Assembly (NCBI RefSeq): GCF_001984215.1
Contig: NZ_CP019420.1
Coordinates: forward strand, 4,650,001-4,714,000
Length of the DNA stretch: 64,000 nucleotides
DNA from: Mycobacterium sp. MS1601
GTDB taxonomy: Bacteria; Actinomycetota; Actinomycetes; Mycobacteriales; Mycobacteriaceae
Direction of reading: 5' to 3'
Each line of letters begins with the position of its first letter. Position 1 is the stretch's first letter. Positions 37,264 to 46,443 of this stretch are shown here, piece after piece. Position numbers and translations under genes: made by a program. The notes under the pieces were generated by a model. It had not been told where the DNA came from, did no database searches, and saw nothing but the letters and a program-made list of their open reading frames with translations.

Positions 37264-39672
37264 ATGACAGACGCAACCTTGCAGGCGGTCGGACTGTCAG
37301 TCGGCGCCACCGTTGTGGCCGCTGTGACGTCTGATACCGCTGTGCAGAGAACACCGGTGCTCACACTCACCGAGTACCAGCCGCCCGTCGTCGGACTTGC
37401 GTGGGAGAACCCGCAGCGTGCCGCCGATCCGCGTGACCGGGTGCTCGTGGACTACGTGGACCGGGTGGGTGACCCGGTGGGCATCCTGGCCTCCGACGGC
37501 TCGAGTCACCGCGGCGAACGGGTGCTTGCCGAGACGCTGCGGTCGCTGAGTCACCTCGCCGGTGGATTCCGGCCCGACCGGCAACCGGCCGTTACGTATC
37601 CGGCCCATTGGCGACCACACGCGGTGGAGGCGCTGCGGCAGGCACTGCGCAGCGTGCCCGAATGGTCACGGGCGGAGATTCCACTGATGTCCGACGTGGC
37701 GGCGGCGGTGACCGCGCTGCAGCGTGAACCTGGGCTGCCCACCCGTGGTGTGATCGCCGTCTGCGATTTCGGCGGCAGCGGCACCAGCATCACCGTGGTG
37801 GATGCGGGCGGGGGATACCGGCCCATCGGTGCCACAGTGCGCCACCTCGACTTCTCCGGCGACCTCGTCGATCAGGCCCTGCTGACGCACGTCATCGGCG
37901 ACTTGGCCGACGCAGGTGCCGTCGATCTGTCATCCACCTCGGCCATCGGATCGCTGAGCGCGCTGCGGCTCGGTTGCCGGGCCGCAAAGGAACGGCTTTC
38001 GATGTCCACGGTGACTGTGTTGCCGGTCGAACTGCCCGGGCACCGCAGTGATGTCCGGCTGACCCGCACCGAACTCGACGACGTGGTGCGCGCCCCGCTG
38101 CAGAGTGTCTTGGATGCTCTTGAAGACACCTTGCGTCGCAACGGTATTCGACCTTCTGACCTGGAAGCTGTCGCGACCATCGGCGGCGGGGCTGCCATGG
38201 TGGCGGTTACCACAGCCCTTTCTCAGAGTCTGCGGGTTCCGGTGATCACCTCGCCTCGGCCGGCGTTGGCCGCGGCTACCGGTGCCGCTCTGCTGGCGTT
38301 GCGAGGCAGGGACGACGGTGGCACCACCTCGATGGTGCCCCAGTCCATGACGTCGGCCATGGCGGCCATGGCGGCCATGGCTCCCATCGAACCGGAATCG
38401 TCCTCACTGGCTTGGTCTCAGGTCGAGGACATTCCCGATCCGGTGGAGCGCCATGGCTGGACCGAGGCCCGGCCGCACATCGAATACCTCGAAGAACCCG
38501 GTCTGTCCGCCGACGATGAGGTGTCGCCCTGGTATCGCAAGCCCGCACTCGCGCTGGCAGCGGCGGCCGCCCTCGTCCTCGTCACCGCAGGCGGGGTGAG
38601 CATCGCCATGACCGGCGACTCCACCGCGACGCAGGCGCTCACCCCGGCGCCCGCTGCCGAGGCGCCGCCGGAACCCGAACCAGTTGTTGCGCAACCAGGT
38701 TCACCAGCTCCCGTGGTCAATCACGTGCAGACGGTGACCGCTGTGCCCGCACCTGTCACCCGCACACAGGCGGCACGCGCCGCGGCGCCTGCTCCACCTC
38801 CGGCAGCACCACCTCCGGCGGCGCCATCGCCGTCGGCTGTGCCCACAACCACGCCGCCCACAACCACGCCGCCCACAACCACGCCACCTCCGACCACGAC
38901 GCCCCCGCCGCCGGCGTCCACGACCTCCCCGCCGCCCGCAACCACGACGCCCCCGCCGCCGGCGACGGAGACCGGCACCGAGACGGTGCCTCCACCCAGT
39001 CCTGAGCCGGAGCCGGAAGCGCCTGCACCACAACCTGATCCGCCTGCGGAGCAGCCGGCGGCGCCAGAGTCCGAGACCCCGCCGTGGACCCTACCGCTGC
39101 CCACCATTCCCGGCTTGCCGACGATCGTGGCGCCGCAGCCGGCCGCCGGGACAGAGCTCCCGGCCGCGGAATGCGACGAACTCGTGCCAGTCGTGCGCCG
39201 CCTGCCGGGCGTATGCGGCCTTGACGTCGGCGTCGGCGGAGAAGGCCGCGTGGATGTGGTCCGGCACCGACCCAGGTACCCGGCTCAACCACTGGCACGC
39301 CCACGAACTCCAACCCAGCGTCACGCTGTTGGACGGCAGGATCTGACCGTAGAACGAACGCCCGACGGCCGAGGCGAAGGTGGCCGCATCCTTGCGCAGA
39401 TAGCTGTCGGGGTCGTCAGCCAGCGTCTGGAACAAAGCGGTGAAATCATTGTCGGCGGTATCGGTGTGCGCTACCAGGATGGCGTGCTCGCTGCGCGTCC
39501 GTTGGCGTATCGCGCGGATGGCGGTGCACATCGGCACCAGCGAATTGTGGCCGGTGGCCGCCCCGTAGTCGGCCAGAACAATGGGCTGCGGTGCCGCGGG
39601 CAGCGGCACGGTGGCAGCAGCCTGCTCGAAAAGCTTTGTGGCCTCCGGCAACCCGGCTGCCTGCAACCGTGA
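37264..39672 (+). CDS. Hsp70/actin-like membrane protein with Pro/Thr-rich tail; 3' end fused into antisense DNA
   Basis: 802 residues as written. Residues 1-350 resemble an Hsp70/MreB-type ATPase (VCDFGGSGTSITVVDAGGGY, VATIGGGAAMV, AATGAALLAL). A single membrane span follows near 425-445 (KPALALAAAAALVLVTAGGV). A Pro/Thr/Ala-rich outer region then extends to about 625 (TTTPP repeats). After residue 625 the frame runs through the antisense of a truncated methyltransferase gene, giving about 175 residues with no family character. The genuine C-terminus appears to have been lost in a deletion near 39136. Upstream residues fit mycobacterial proteins of unknown role in the envelope. Confidence 0.8.
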   Translation: MTDATLQAVGLSVGATVVAAVTSDTAVQRTPVLTLTEYQPPVVGLAWENPQRAADPRDRVLVDYVDRVGDPVGILASDGSSHRGERVLAETLRSLSHLAGGFRPDRQPAVTYPAHWRPHAVEALRQALRSVPEWSRAEIPLMSDVAAAVTALQREPGLPTRGVIAVCDFGGSGTSITVVDAGGGYRPIGATVRHLDFSGDLVDQALLTHVIGDLADAGAVDLSSTSAIGSLSALRLGCRAAKERLSMSTVTVLPVELPGHRSDVRLTRTELDDVVRAPLQSVLDALEDTLRRNGIRPSDLEAVATIGGGAAMVAVTTALSQSLRVPVITSPRPALAAATGAALLALRGRDDGGTTSMVPQSMTSAMAAMAAMAPIEPESSSLAWSQVEDIPDPVERHGWTEARPHIEYLEEPGLSADDEVSPWYRKPALALAAAAALVLVTAGGVSIAMTGDSTATQALTPAPAAEAPPEPEPVVAQPGSPAPVVNHVQTVTAVPAPVTRTQAARAAAPAPPPAAPPPAAPSPSAVPTTTPPTTTPPTTTPPPTTTPPPPASTTSPPPATTTPPPPATETGTETVPPPSPEPEPEAPAPQPDPPAEQPAAPESETPPWTLPLPTIPGLPTIVAPQPAAGTELPAAECDELVPVVRRLPGVCGLDVGVGGEGRVDVVRHRPRYPAQPLARPRTPTQRHAVGRQDLTVERTPDGRGEGGRILAQIAVGVVSQRLEQSGEIIVGGIGVRYQDGVLAARPLAYRADGGAHRHQRIVAGGRPVVGQNNGLRCRGQRHGGSSLLEKLCGLRQPGCLQP

Positions 39673-39735
39673 TGACTCGGTGTAGCGGGAGCTGCCCACG
39701 GGCTCGGGGCGCACCACGATACTGGACTCGGGCAT
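39136..39735 (-). pseudogene. SABATH-type SAM methyltransferase, C-terminus deleted
   Basis: From ATG 39735 (MPESSIVVRPEPVGSSRYTE), 200 residues follow the plant-type/salicylate methyltransferase family. YTESSRLQAAG is the N-terminal helix and IVLADYGAATGHNSL is the SAM motif I. FQTLADDPDSYL and SFYGQILPSNSVTLGWSS are also conserved. Homology ends abruptly after ELCPGGRL at 39136, where about 130-150 more residues are expected. The frame continues to 39091 with unrelated sequence from the antisense of the Hsp70-like gene. The enzyme is very likely inactive. Confidence 0.75.
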
Positions 39736-39815
39736 ACCCCGAAGGTAGTCCTGTTGCGCAGTTGCCACCGCCCATAAGCGCGACGGACAGAGCTGGGCCG
39801 TGTCAGACTTCGGCC

Positions 39816-40604
39816 ATGTTCGGCTCACGTACTGTCCGGCGGTTGATGCTGGGCGTCGCCATCGGCACTCTGGTGGTATCCATCGTGGGATTCGTCGTGA
39901 CCCTGATGCTGCACATCTTCGTGTGGGACAAGTACGACGCCTACGGCGAGGTCCCGATTCCCGGGTCGGCCAGCCTGCACCTGCCCGAGGGGGAGGTCAA
40001 CATCAGCTTCCACACCCAGATCATCGGCACCGGAGGCACATTGCCCGTGCCCAACATGTCGATCGGCATCAACCCTCCCGCGGGGGTGGCGGATCCGGTG
40101 CTCACCGAGGACATCGGCGGAACCACCACGGTCAACAACGACGCTCGGGTTCAGGTGTGGGTAGCGCAGATCCCGGAGGCAGGCGTCTACGACATCACCA
40201 CCGAGGGTGACGTGAGTGCGTTCGTCAGCCCAAGGCTGGCCTTCGGTCACGGCAGCAGTCTCGGCTGGCTGCCGGTGGTGTTCGGCGTGCTGTTCGCGCT
40301 CAGCATTCTCGATCTGCTGTTCGTGCTGTTCTGGCTGGCGCGGGTGAACGCAAAAACGGCGTCGCCAGTCGGCTTGCAGGACGATGCCGGGTGGGCGGAC
40401 TTCGATTCCGAGTTTTCCGAGGACCTGTCCGACGAGGTGTCCGACGTTGTGCCCCGGCCCGCCCCGGCGGGGGTGTCCTACGAGCCGACCGAAGACGGCA
40501 TCCGCATCCAGCAGCTCAAGACCTTGGCTGCGCTGCGCGACTCCGGTGCCCTCACCCAGGACGAGTTCGAGTCGGAGAAACGCAGGCTGCTCGACGGACG
40601 CTGA
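39816..40604 (+). CDS. membrane protein with C-terminal SHOCT domain
   Basis: 262 residues from ATG 39816; the frame is open upstream to 39591 over the methyltransferase antisense. A first membrane span lies at about 10-33 (MLGVAIGTLVVSIVGFVVTL) and a second near 152-173. The 110-residue loop between them is outside the membrane and beta-rich. The C-terminal 30 residues (LKTLAALRDSGALTQDEFES) are a SHOCT motif, a short helix pair often found on membrane or DNA-associated proteins for oligomerisation. Function unknown. Confidence 0.8.
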   Translation: MFGSRTVRRLMLGVAIGTLVVSIVGFVVTLMLHIFVWDKYDAYGEVPIPGSASLHLPEGEVNISFHTQIIGTGGTLPVPNMSIGINPPAGVADPVLTEDIGGTTTVNNDARVQVWVAQIPEAGVYDITTEGDVSAFVSPRLAFGHGSSLGWLPVVFGVLFALSILDLLFVLFWLARVNAKTASPVGLQDDAGWADFDSEFSEDLSDEVSDVVPRPAPAGVSYEPTEDGIRIQQLKTLAALRDSGALTQDEFESEKRRLLDGR

Positions 40605-40616
40605 CGGGGGCGCGGC

Positions 40617-41792
40617 TCAGGCGCCGGCGGCGCCGATCATCCGGAACAACGGGTCATTCGGGCCGATGTCGAGAGTGCACTCGCTCAGGCGCGGGTCCGG
40701 GACGTAGGACCAGAACATCACTCCGGCCGCGCCGTGTGCCCGTTGCGCTCCGACGATGAGGCTGATCTCCTGCTCGCGTTGGGTGAGTGACTTGCAGGGC
40801 GCCCCGGCCTCGACACCCACCTCGGCGACCATCAGCGGCTTGTTCAGCTCGTGAGCCTGTTCGATGCGGCGCTGCAACCCGTCGCGGGCATCGCCTGGTA
40901 GGTAGTCGGTGGCCTGATAGTAGTGGTACTCGACGACGTCGATCCCGGGCGACGCGGCCACCATCTCGTAGTCCTCGCCGACAGATCCGCACTGGCCGCC
41001 GCCGGTGTGCCCACTGAACAAGAGGGCGTCAGGATCAAGTGTGCGGATCTTGGCGCCCACCTCGTCGAAGAAGCTGCGCAGCACCGCCGCGGAGTCTGCC
41101 GGGCAGAACCGGGCCGCCCAGGTGCACTCGGAGTCGGTGCACTTCGACGGCTCGGGTTCACCCACCGCTGTCCAGCCGGCCAGCGCGGGGGAGTTGCCCC
41201 AGCGGTTGACGGCCAGCTCCAGCCAGTCCGCGAACGGCATCGGCAACTCGTGCGGCACCTCGTGTTTCCAGCCGCCGGCGTACCAGTCGTAGTCCTTGAA
41301 CCACCCGTTCTCGCAGCCGCCCTCGCCGCCGGAGAGCACCGCGATCAGCAGTTGGTTGTGGCGCAGCGCCGCTTCGAAGATGGCATCCAGAGAGCTCAGG
41401 TCGAGCTGGCCGGTGCGTTTGTTGACGGCGAAGCTGGAGTAGATGTTGATCCGGGTCAACGAGTGCGGAGCCAGGCTGCCAAAATACTGGTCCAGGTCGA
41501 CCTGCGCGCCGCAGCCGGCGTTGATGTCCCAGTTGGTGCCCAACTGGTAGGCGTTGATCCCGATGGGCCACCACTTCCGACCGTCCAGAGTCAGCGACGT
41601 TCCGTCCACCCCCACCTTCGGCATGGGATAGGCCGTCGTTGCCTCGGCATTGGCGGCGACACGGGGTTGCGGCGATTCGGGGGCGCACGAGGCAGCAAAC
41701 ATTGCGGCGGTTGCTATCAGCACCGTGGTGCTCCACCGCCTAACTTGCGTAGACGCTTTGCCTACAACCACGAGCGCCAGCTTACCCACCAA
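40617..41792 (-). CDS. exported GH5-like glycoside hydrolase lipoprotein
   Basis: 391 residues from TTG 41792; GTG 41789 or a later GTG is also possible. The signal ends in the lipobox FAASC, so the protein should be anchored outside. The TIM-barrel glycosidase signs are LDGRKWWPIGINAYQLG, an acid/base Glu in GWTAVGEPEPS and a nucleophile Glu in PLMVAEVGVEAG. A GH5/beta-mannanase-like fold is the best guess, but sequence similarity is remote. Several cysteine pairs fit an extracytoplasmic protein. It converges with the SHOCT gene, leaving 12 bases between stops. Confidence 0.75.
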   Translation of the reverse strand: MVGKLALVVVGKASTQVRRWSTTVLIATAAMFAASCAPESPQPRVAANAEATTAYPMPKVGVDGTSLTLDGRKWWPIGINAYQLGTNWDINAGCGAQVDLDQYFGSLAPHSLTRINIYSSFAVNKRTGQLDLSSLDAIFEAALRHNQLLIAVLSGGEGGCENGWFKDYDWYAGGWKHEVPHELPMPFADWLELAVNRWGNSPALAGWTAVGEPEPSKCTDSECTWAARFCPADSAAVLRSFFDEVGAKIRTLDPDALLFSGHTGGGQCGSVGEDYEMVAASPGIDVVEYHYYQATDYLPGDARDGLQRRIEQAHELNKPLMVAEVGVEAGAPCKSLTQREQEISLIVGAQRAHGAAGVMFWSYVPDPRLSECTLDIGPNDPLFRMIGAAGA

Positions 41793-41869
41793 AAATGCCG
41801 CTCAAACGGTTAGCTGAGGACCGTGTGACCATTGTTCACATTCGGTCCCTCGAGAGTTCGCGCGGTGGA

Positions 41870-43033
41870 CTACGCCCACCAACCCCCGGGGCCGGCCATC
41901 AGTGCCGAGAACCGGTCGGCGATCAGGCGGTGGGTGTCGGCGTCAGGGTGCAGATCGTCAGGCAGCGGATGGGTCTGCGCATCGGTGGGCCCGTACAGCT
42001 CGAGGCCGTCGACGTAGGTGATCCGGGGATCGTCCTCTCGCCGCTGCGACATCACCGCGGCGAGCTGTTCGCGGATGGTCGCCAGCGTCAGGCGGCGAAG
42101 CGCCGGAGGGGTGCGCGGGGCATCCGGTGATCCGGTCGCTTTGAACCGAACTTCGCCGCGAGCCAGGGCATCGGTGTCGAAGGTGCCCGGTCCGGGGGTG
42201 GTTTCGTGGATAGGGCAGTACAGCGGGCCGATGACGACGACCGGGACCGTCGGATGTCCGTCGCGGAGGGTGTCCAGGAACCCGTGCACAGCGGGACCGA
42301 AGGCACGCTGACGCATCAGATCGGCGTTGACCAGGTTGATGCCGATCTTGACACTGATCAGGTTCGCGGGCTGACCGGCCATGGCCCTGGCCGTGAACGG
42401 ATCCAGCATGGCGCTGCCGGAGAAGCCGAGGTTCACCAGATCCACCTGCGCCCGCGTGGCGACCAGTGCCGGCCAGGTGGTGCTGGGACTGCCGGCATTC
42501 GAACCTTGGCTGATCGAGCTGCCGTGATGCACCCAGACCGGTCGGTCCACCGCCGCGGTGGTGATCGGCGCATCGGCACGCAGCGCCACGAGCTCGGTCC
42601 GCTCGTAGTGCGGAAGCCAGATCTCGATGTGCTTCGCCTCCGGCGACAGCCCGCTGAACCGCAACGTCGCCGTCGGTCCGCTGTGGTGCTCAGCGGCACC
42701 CGTCGACAGATCCAGCCTGGTCACATCACCACCGGATGTCGCGACCGTTTGCACCAGTCGGCCGTCCACGAGCAGGTCGACGGTGCCGTCCGGGCGCGAA
42801 GGCACGCCGGTCATCACCACACGGGACCGCAACACCTCGAGCTCGATCACCGTCGCCGTCGAACGGAAGGCAAACCGGACTCCTGACGGCTGCGACTCCG
42901 CGGACAGCAGTTGGGGATCGTCGGTCTGGGCCCGCGCCGCCTTTGGTAACCGGTGCGGCAGCAGACCGCGACCGGTGTCCTCCAGCTCGGCCAGGCCGCG
43001 CAGGAGGTCGACAGTGATCGGTTGGGAGATCAA
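41870..43033 (-). CDS. SGNH/GDSL-family hydrolase
   Basis: 387 residues. The N-terminal 150 residues form a beta-rich, carbohydrate-binding-like domain. The SGNH hydrolase follows: block I is VHHGSSISQGSN with the catalytic Ser, block III is KIGINLVN, and block V is DDLHPDADTHRLIA with the Asp-His pair. No signal peptide is evident, so it probably acts in the cytosol, deacylating a small ester or sugar. The gene lies downstream of the mscR operon, separated by a repeat pair at 43061. Confidence 0.85.
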   Translation of the reverse strand: MISQPITVDLLRGLAELEDTGRGLLPHRLPKAARAQTDDPQLLSAESQPSGVRFAFRSTATVIELEVLRSRVVMTGVPSRPDGTVDLLVDGRLVQTVATSGGDVTRLDLSTGAAEHHSGPTATLRFSGLSPEAKHIEIWLPHYERTELVALRADAPITTAAVDRPVWVHHGSSISQGSNAGSPSTTWPALVATRAQVDLVNLGFSGSAMLDPFTARAMAGQPANLISVKIGINLVNADLMRQRAFGPAVHGFLDTLRDGHPTVPVVVIGPLYCPIHETTPGPGTFDTDALARGEVRFKATGSPDAPRTPPALRRLTLATIREQLAAVMSQRREDDPRITYVDGLELYGPTDAQTHPLPDDLHPDADTHRLIADRFSALMAGPGGWWA

Positions 43034-43060
43034 TTCGAGTTGCTCATTGGCTTGTTTCGT

Positions 43061-43169
43061 TGGGCCACAGCTCTTCGCGCTGCTCGTTCCTCGCAGCGCT
43101 CGTCAGTGGCTTGTTGTTGTGGGCCACAGCTCTTCGCGCTGCTCGTTCCTCGCAGCGCTCGTCAGTGGC
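43061..43169. repeat. two direct 50-bp repeats, 59 bp apart
   Basis: Identical 50-base copies occupy 43061-43110 and 43120-43169. Each contains GCGCTGC…GCAGCGC, a seven-base inverted repeat that can form a hairpin. The second copy overlaps the last eight bases of the metallo-hydrolase gene and supplies its TGA stop at 43162-43164. This is a dispersed-repeat type often seen in mycobacterial intergenic DNA. A terminator role is plausible. Confidence 0.8.
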
Positions 43170-43782
43170 CCCTCGCCACCCAGTCGTCGTAGTTCACGAT
43201 CTCGTCGCCGATCTTGGTGGTGTCACCGTGGCCGGTGTAGACGACGGTGTCCTCCGGCAGGGTGCCGAGTCGGTTGCGGATCGAGTCGAGAATCGTCGGG
43301 AAATCCGAAAACGAGCGACCGGTGGCCCCGGGCCCACCCTGGAACAGGGTGTCGCCGGAGATGACCGCATTGAGTTCGGGGGCGAACCAGCACACCGATC
43401 CCGGCGAGTGACCAGGAGTGTGCAAGGCGATCAGTTCAACGGAGCCGGCCTGCAAGGTCTGACCGTCGGTGACCCCGCGGAACTCCTTGCCCGGGTGGGT
43501 CATCTGCCACAGCACGTCGTCGGCCGGGTGCAACAGCACCGGCGCATCCAGGGCGGCCCCGAGCTCGGGGGCCACCGTGACATGGTCGTTGTGGCCGTGG
43601 GTGCACACCACGGCGACCACGTTGCGGCCGCCCACGGCCTCGATGATCGGTGCAGCGGTGTGGGCGGCGTCGAACACGACGACACCGCTGTCGTCGCCCA
43701 CGATCCAGATGTTGTTGTCGACGTCCCAGGACCCGCCGTCGAGTTCGAACTTGCCGGAGGTGACGACGCGAGTGATCGTCAC
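43162..43782 (-). CDS. metallo-beta-lactamase-fold hydrolase linked to mscR
   Basis: 206 residues. The two-metal motif is H62-x-H64-x-D66-H67 (THGHNDHV), followed by a third His in [10 protein letters not shown], Asp in SGDTLF and a final His in YTGHGD. The size is that of glyoxalase-II-like enzymes. It overlaps mscR by four bases, the arrangement remembered for Rv2259-Rv2260. The likely job is hydrolysis of S-formylmycothiol, the product of MscR, but that assignment is an inference. Confidence 0.9.
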   Translation of the reverse strand: MTITRVVTSGKFELDGGSWDVDNNIWIVGDDSGVVVFDAAHTAAPIIEAVGGRNVVAVVCTHGHNDHVTVAPELGAALDAPVLLHPADDVLWQMTHPGKEFRGVTDGQTLQAGSVELIALHTPGHSPGSVCWFAPELNAVISGDTLFQGGPGATGRSFSDFPTILDSIRNRLGTLPEDTVVYTGHGDTTKIGDEIVNYDDWVARGH

Positions 43783-44864
43783 AAGATCACCACCGAGCGC
43801 AGCACTTCACCGGCATGCATCTTGTGGAAGGCGTCTTCGATGTCGTCGAGGCCGATGCGTTCGGAGACGAACTTCTCCAGCGGCAGCCGGCCCTGCAGGT
43901 ACAGCGAGATCAGGGTGGGGAAGTCCCGCTCGGGCAGGCAGTCGCCGTACCAGGAGCTCTTGAGTGACCCCCCGCGGGAGAAGAAGTCCACCAGCGGCAT
44001 CTCCAACTGCATGGCCGGTGTGGGCACGCCCACCAGGACCACGGTGCCGGCCAGATCGCGGGCGTAGAACGCCTGCTTCCAAGTCTCGGGGCGACCCACG
44101 GCATCGATCACCACGTCGGCGCCGAAACCGCCGGTCAGATCCTGGATGGTCGCGACCGCGTCCAACTCCTTGGCGTTGACGGTGTGGGTGGCGCCGAACT
44201 CACGTGCCCAAGCCAGCTTCTTGTCGTCCATGTCGACGGCGATGATGGTCTTGGCGCCCACCAGGGCGGCACCGGCGATGGCGGCATCACCCACGCCGCC
44301 GCAACCGATCACGGCGACAGTGTCGTCGCGGTTGACCGCGCCGGTGTTGATGGCCGCACCGATGCCGGCCATCACGCCGCAACCCAACAGCCCGGCCACC
44401 GCCGGGTCGGCTTCGGAATCGACCTTGGTGCACTGACCTTCGTGGACCAGTGTCTTCTCCACGAAGGCGCCGATGCCCAGTGCGGGAGACAGTTCGGTGC
44501 CGTCGGTGAGCGTCATCTTCTGGGTGGCGTTGAAGGTGTCGAAACACAGGTGCGGGCGGCCCCGCTTACACGCGCGGCACTGCCCACAGACCGCCCGCCA
44601 GTTCAGGATCACGAAATCGCCGGGCTCGACGTTGGTCACGCCCTCACCGATGGCTTCGACGGTGCCCGAGGCTTCGTGGCCGAGCAGGAAGGGATAGTCG
44701 TCGTTGATGCCGCCTTCGCGGTAGGTCAGATCGGTGTGGCACACCCCGCAGGCGATGATCTTCACCACCACTTCGCCGGGGCCGGGGTCAGGAATCACGA
44801 TGTCGGTGACCTCAACCGGGGCACCCTTGGACCGAGAAATCACGCCGCGCACTGTCTGACTCAT
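43779..44864 (-). CDS. mscR: mycothiol-dependent formaldehyde dehydrogenase / S-nitrosomycothiol reductase
   Basis: A 361-residue zinc alcohol dehydrogenase. The catalytic zinc ligands include C42 in GVCHTD and H63-E64 in LGHEASG. The structural zinc cysteines are C93, C96, C99 and C107. The NAD loop is [14 protein letters not shown]. The [15 protein letters not shown] start and the [15 protein letters not shown] block match mycobacterial/actinomycete MscR, which oxidises S-hydroxymethylmycothiol and reduces S-nitrosomycothiol. It is followed, in overlap, by a candidate S-formylmycothiol hydrolase. Confidence 0.94.
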   Translation of the reverse strand: MSQTVRGVISRSKGAPVEVTDIVIPDPGPGEVVVKIIACGVCHTDLTYREGGINDDYPFLLGHEASGTVEAIGEGVTNVEPGDFVILNWRAVCGQCRACKRGRPHLCFDTFNATQKMTLTDGTELSPALGIGAFVEKTLVHEGQCTKVDSEADPAVAGLLGCGVMAGIGAAINTGAVNRDDTVAVIGCGGVGDAAIAGAALVGAKTIIAVDMDDKKLAWAREFGATHTVNAKELDAVATIQDLTGGFGADVVIDAVGRPETWKQAFYARDLAGTVVLVGVPTPAMQLEMPLVDFFSRGGSLKSSWYGDCLPERDFPTLISLYLQGRLPLEKFVSERIGLDDIEDAFHKMHAGEVLRSVVIL

Positions 44865-44942
44865 GCTTATAACTTAATGGGTGGCACAGGGTCGTTGAAA
44901 TGCACCCCCAGCTGCGCCGATAGGCGCTACCGTTGGGCCCAG

Positions 44943-46352
44943 ATGGTCACCACCTTCCTCGCCGCAGACTGGCTCGGCACCGCGCGGGCGGCATTCGCCG
45001 AGCGGCGCTGGAGTGCGAGTTATGACGCCTTCGTCGCGGCCGGCGCACTGGGTCCGCTGACGACGGCCGACCTCGATGCGATGTCGCTCGCGGCCTGGCG
45101 GGTGGGCAACGTCAAAGAGGCGGTACGGCTTTCGGAGTTGGTGTTCGGGCGGCTGGCCCGCGCCGATCCGGCCGCTGCCGCCATGAAAGCCGTGGAACTC
45201 AGTCTGGCGTGGCTCACTCGGGGCGACGTCAACATCGGGCAGGGCTGGAGGAATCGGGCCCGCCGGCTGCTGACCGGGGCCCCGGAGTGTGTCACCCACG
45301 GCTATTTGGCCTACCTGGACGCCATCGTCGCGGCCATGGCCCAGGACCTGAAGACGCTGTCGGTGCGGTCGGAGGATCTGCGCCAGCTGAGTATTCGCCA
45401 CGACGTGGCGGCGCTGTCGGCGCTGTCACTGGTGGCCCAGGGGCTGCGCGCCATGCTCGACGAGAGGATTGGTGATGCGTACGGCTTGATCGATGAGGCG
45501 ATGTTGCCGGTGCTCGCCGATCAGGTGCCGATCGAATGGGCCGGCGACATCTACCGCGTGGTGCTCTACCACTGCCACCGACTGGCCGATCTTCCACGGA
45601 TGCGGGCCTGGACTGAATCGATGTACCGCTGGTGCGGCCTCAGCGGGTCGCTCACCTACGGGGGAGTGTGCGACGTACACCGCCTTCAGGTGCTGGCCTC
45701 CGGTGACGACTTCCGGCAACTCGAGGACAAACTGGCCCACGCCAGCCGACGCCTCGAGGACGTCAACAACTGGGCCGCCGCGGAGGGCTACTACCAACTC
45801 GGCGAGGTGTGCCGGCTGCGCGGTGATGTCGACGGCGCGGCATCCGCGTTTGCGAAAGCCCGGGCGTTGGGTACCGACCCGCAGCCCGGCCAGGCCCTGC
45901 TGCGGTGCGGCCAGGGGGACATCGAGGGCGCCTGGACCGATCTGCGGGTGGCGCTAGCGGCCGCGTCTGGGCTGGACCGCATGCGACTGCTGCGCGCGGC
46001 GGTGGACGTCGCCCTGGCCCGCGACAGCATCGACGAGGCCGAAGCGCTGTGCCGGGAGCTGGAATCCGGTGCGACGGCGCGGCCCACGCCGGGCTTCCGT
46101 GGCTGGGCCGCACACTGCCGGGGTGCGTTGTCGGTACGGCAGCACAGGTATGCCGACGCGGTAGAGGCGCTGCAGGCCGCGTTGCGGGAGTTCCGCACCC
46201 AGCAGTCCTGCTACGACACCGCGCAGGTCTACACCTGGATGGCGGTGGCGCACAAGGGAATGGGTAACCTCACTGCCGCGGCCGCCGACGCTGCGACTGC
46301 TGAGTCCATCTATCGTCAGCTCGGCATCGAAGCCCCCGACGACTGCGCGTAG
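44943..46352 (+). CDS. TPR-type helical-repeat protein without output domain
   Basis: 469 residues from ATG 44943; the open frame upstream to 44184 is the antisense of mscR. The whole chain is alpha-helical with tetratricopeptide-like repeats, such as ALSVRQHRYADAVEALQAAL and VYTWMAVAHKGMGNLTAAAA. It resembles the sensor half of large LuxR-type regulators, but no ATPase or HTH domain is visible. The Arg-rich N-terminus is not a DNA-binding motif. It may act by protein-protein contact. The gene is divergent from mscR. Confidence 0.75.
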   Translation: MVTTFLAADWLGTARAAFAERRWSASYDAFVAAGALGPLTTADLDAMSLAAWRVGNVKEAVRLSELVFGRLARADPAAAAMKAVELSLAWLTRGDVNIGQGWRNRARRLLTGAPECVTHGYLAYLDAIVAAMAQDLKTLSVRSEDLRQLSIRHDVAALSALSLVAQGLRAMLDERIGDAYGLIDEAMLPVLADQVPIEWAGDIYRVVLYHCHRLADLPRMRAWTESMYRWCGLSGSLTYGGVCDVHRLQVLASGDDFRQLEDKLAHASRRLEDVNNWAAAEGYYQLGEVCRLRGDVDGAASAFAKARALGTDPQPGQALLRCGQGDIEGAWTDLRVALAAASGLDRMRLLRAAVDVALARDSIDEAEALCRELESGATARPTPGFRGWAAHCRGALSVRQHRYADAVEALQAALREFRTQQSCYDTAQVYTWMAVAHKGMGNLTAAAADAATAESIYRQLGIEAPDDCA

Positions 46353-46443
46353 CCGGCCCTGCTGGGCGCACCCACCGCGAGGTCGAGATCGAGTCGGATC
46401 CGATCAACAGCTACTACATCTGTGGTACGTGGGTCGGAAGCTA

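Noticed and set aside
38861..38970. Possible simple-sequence repeat expansion in the Hsp70-like gene
   Set aside because: The ACC/CCG-rich repeats encode a Pro/Thr linker in frame and are usual for mycobacterial envelope proteins.
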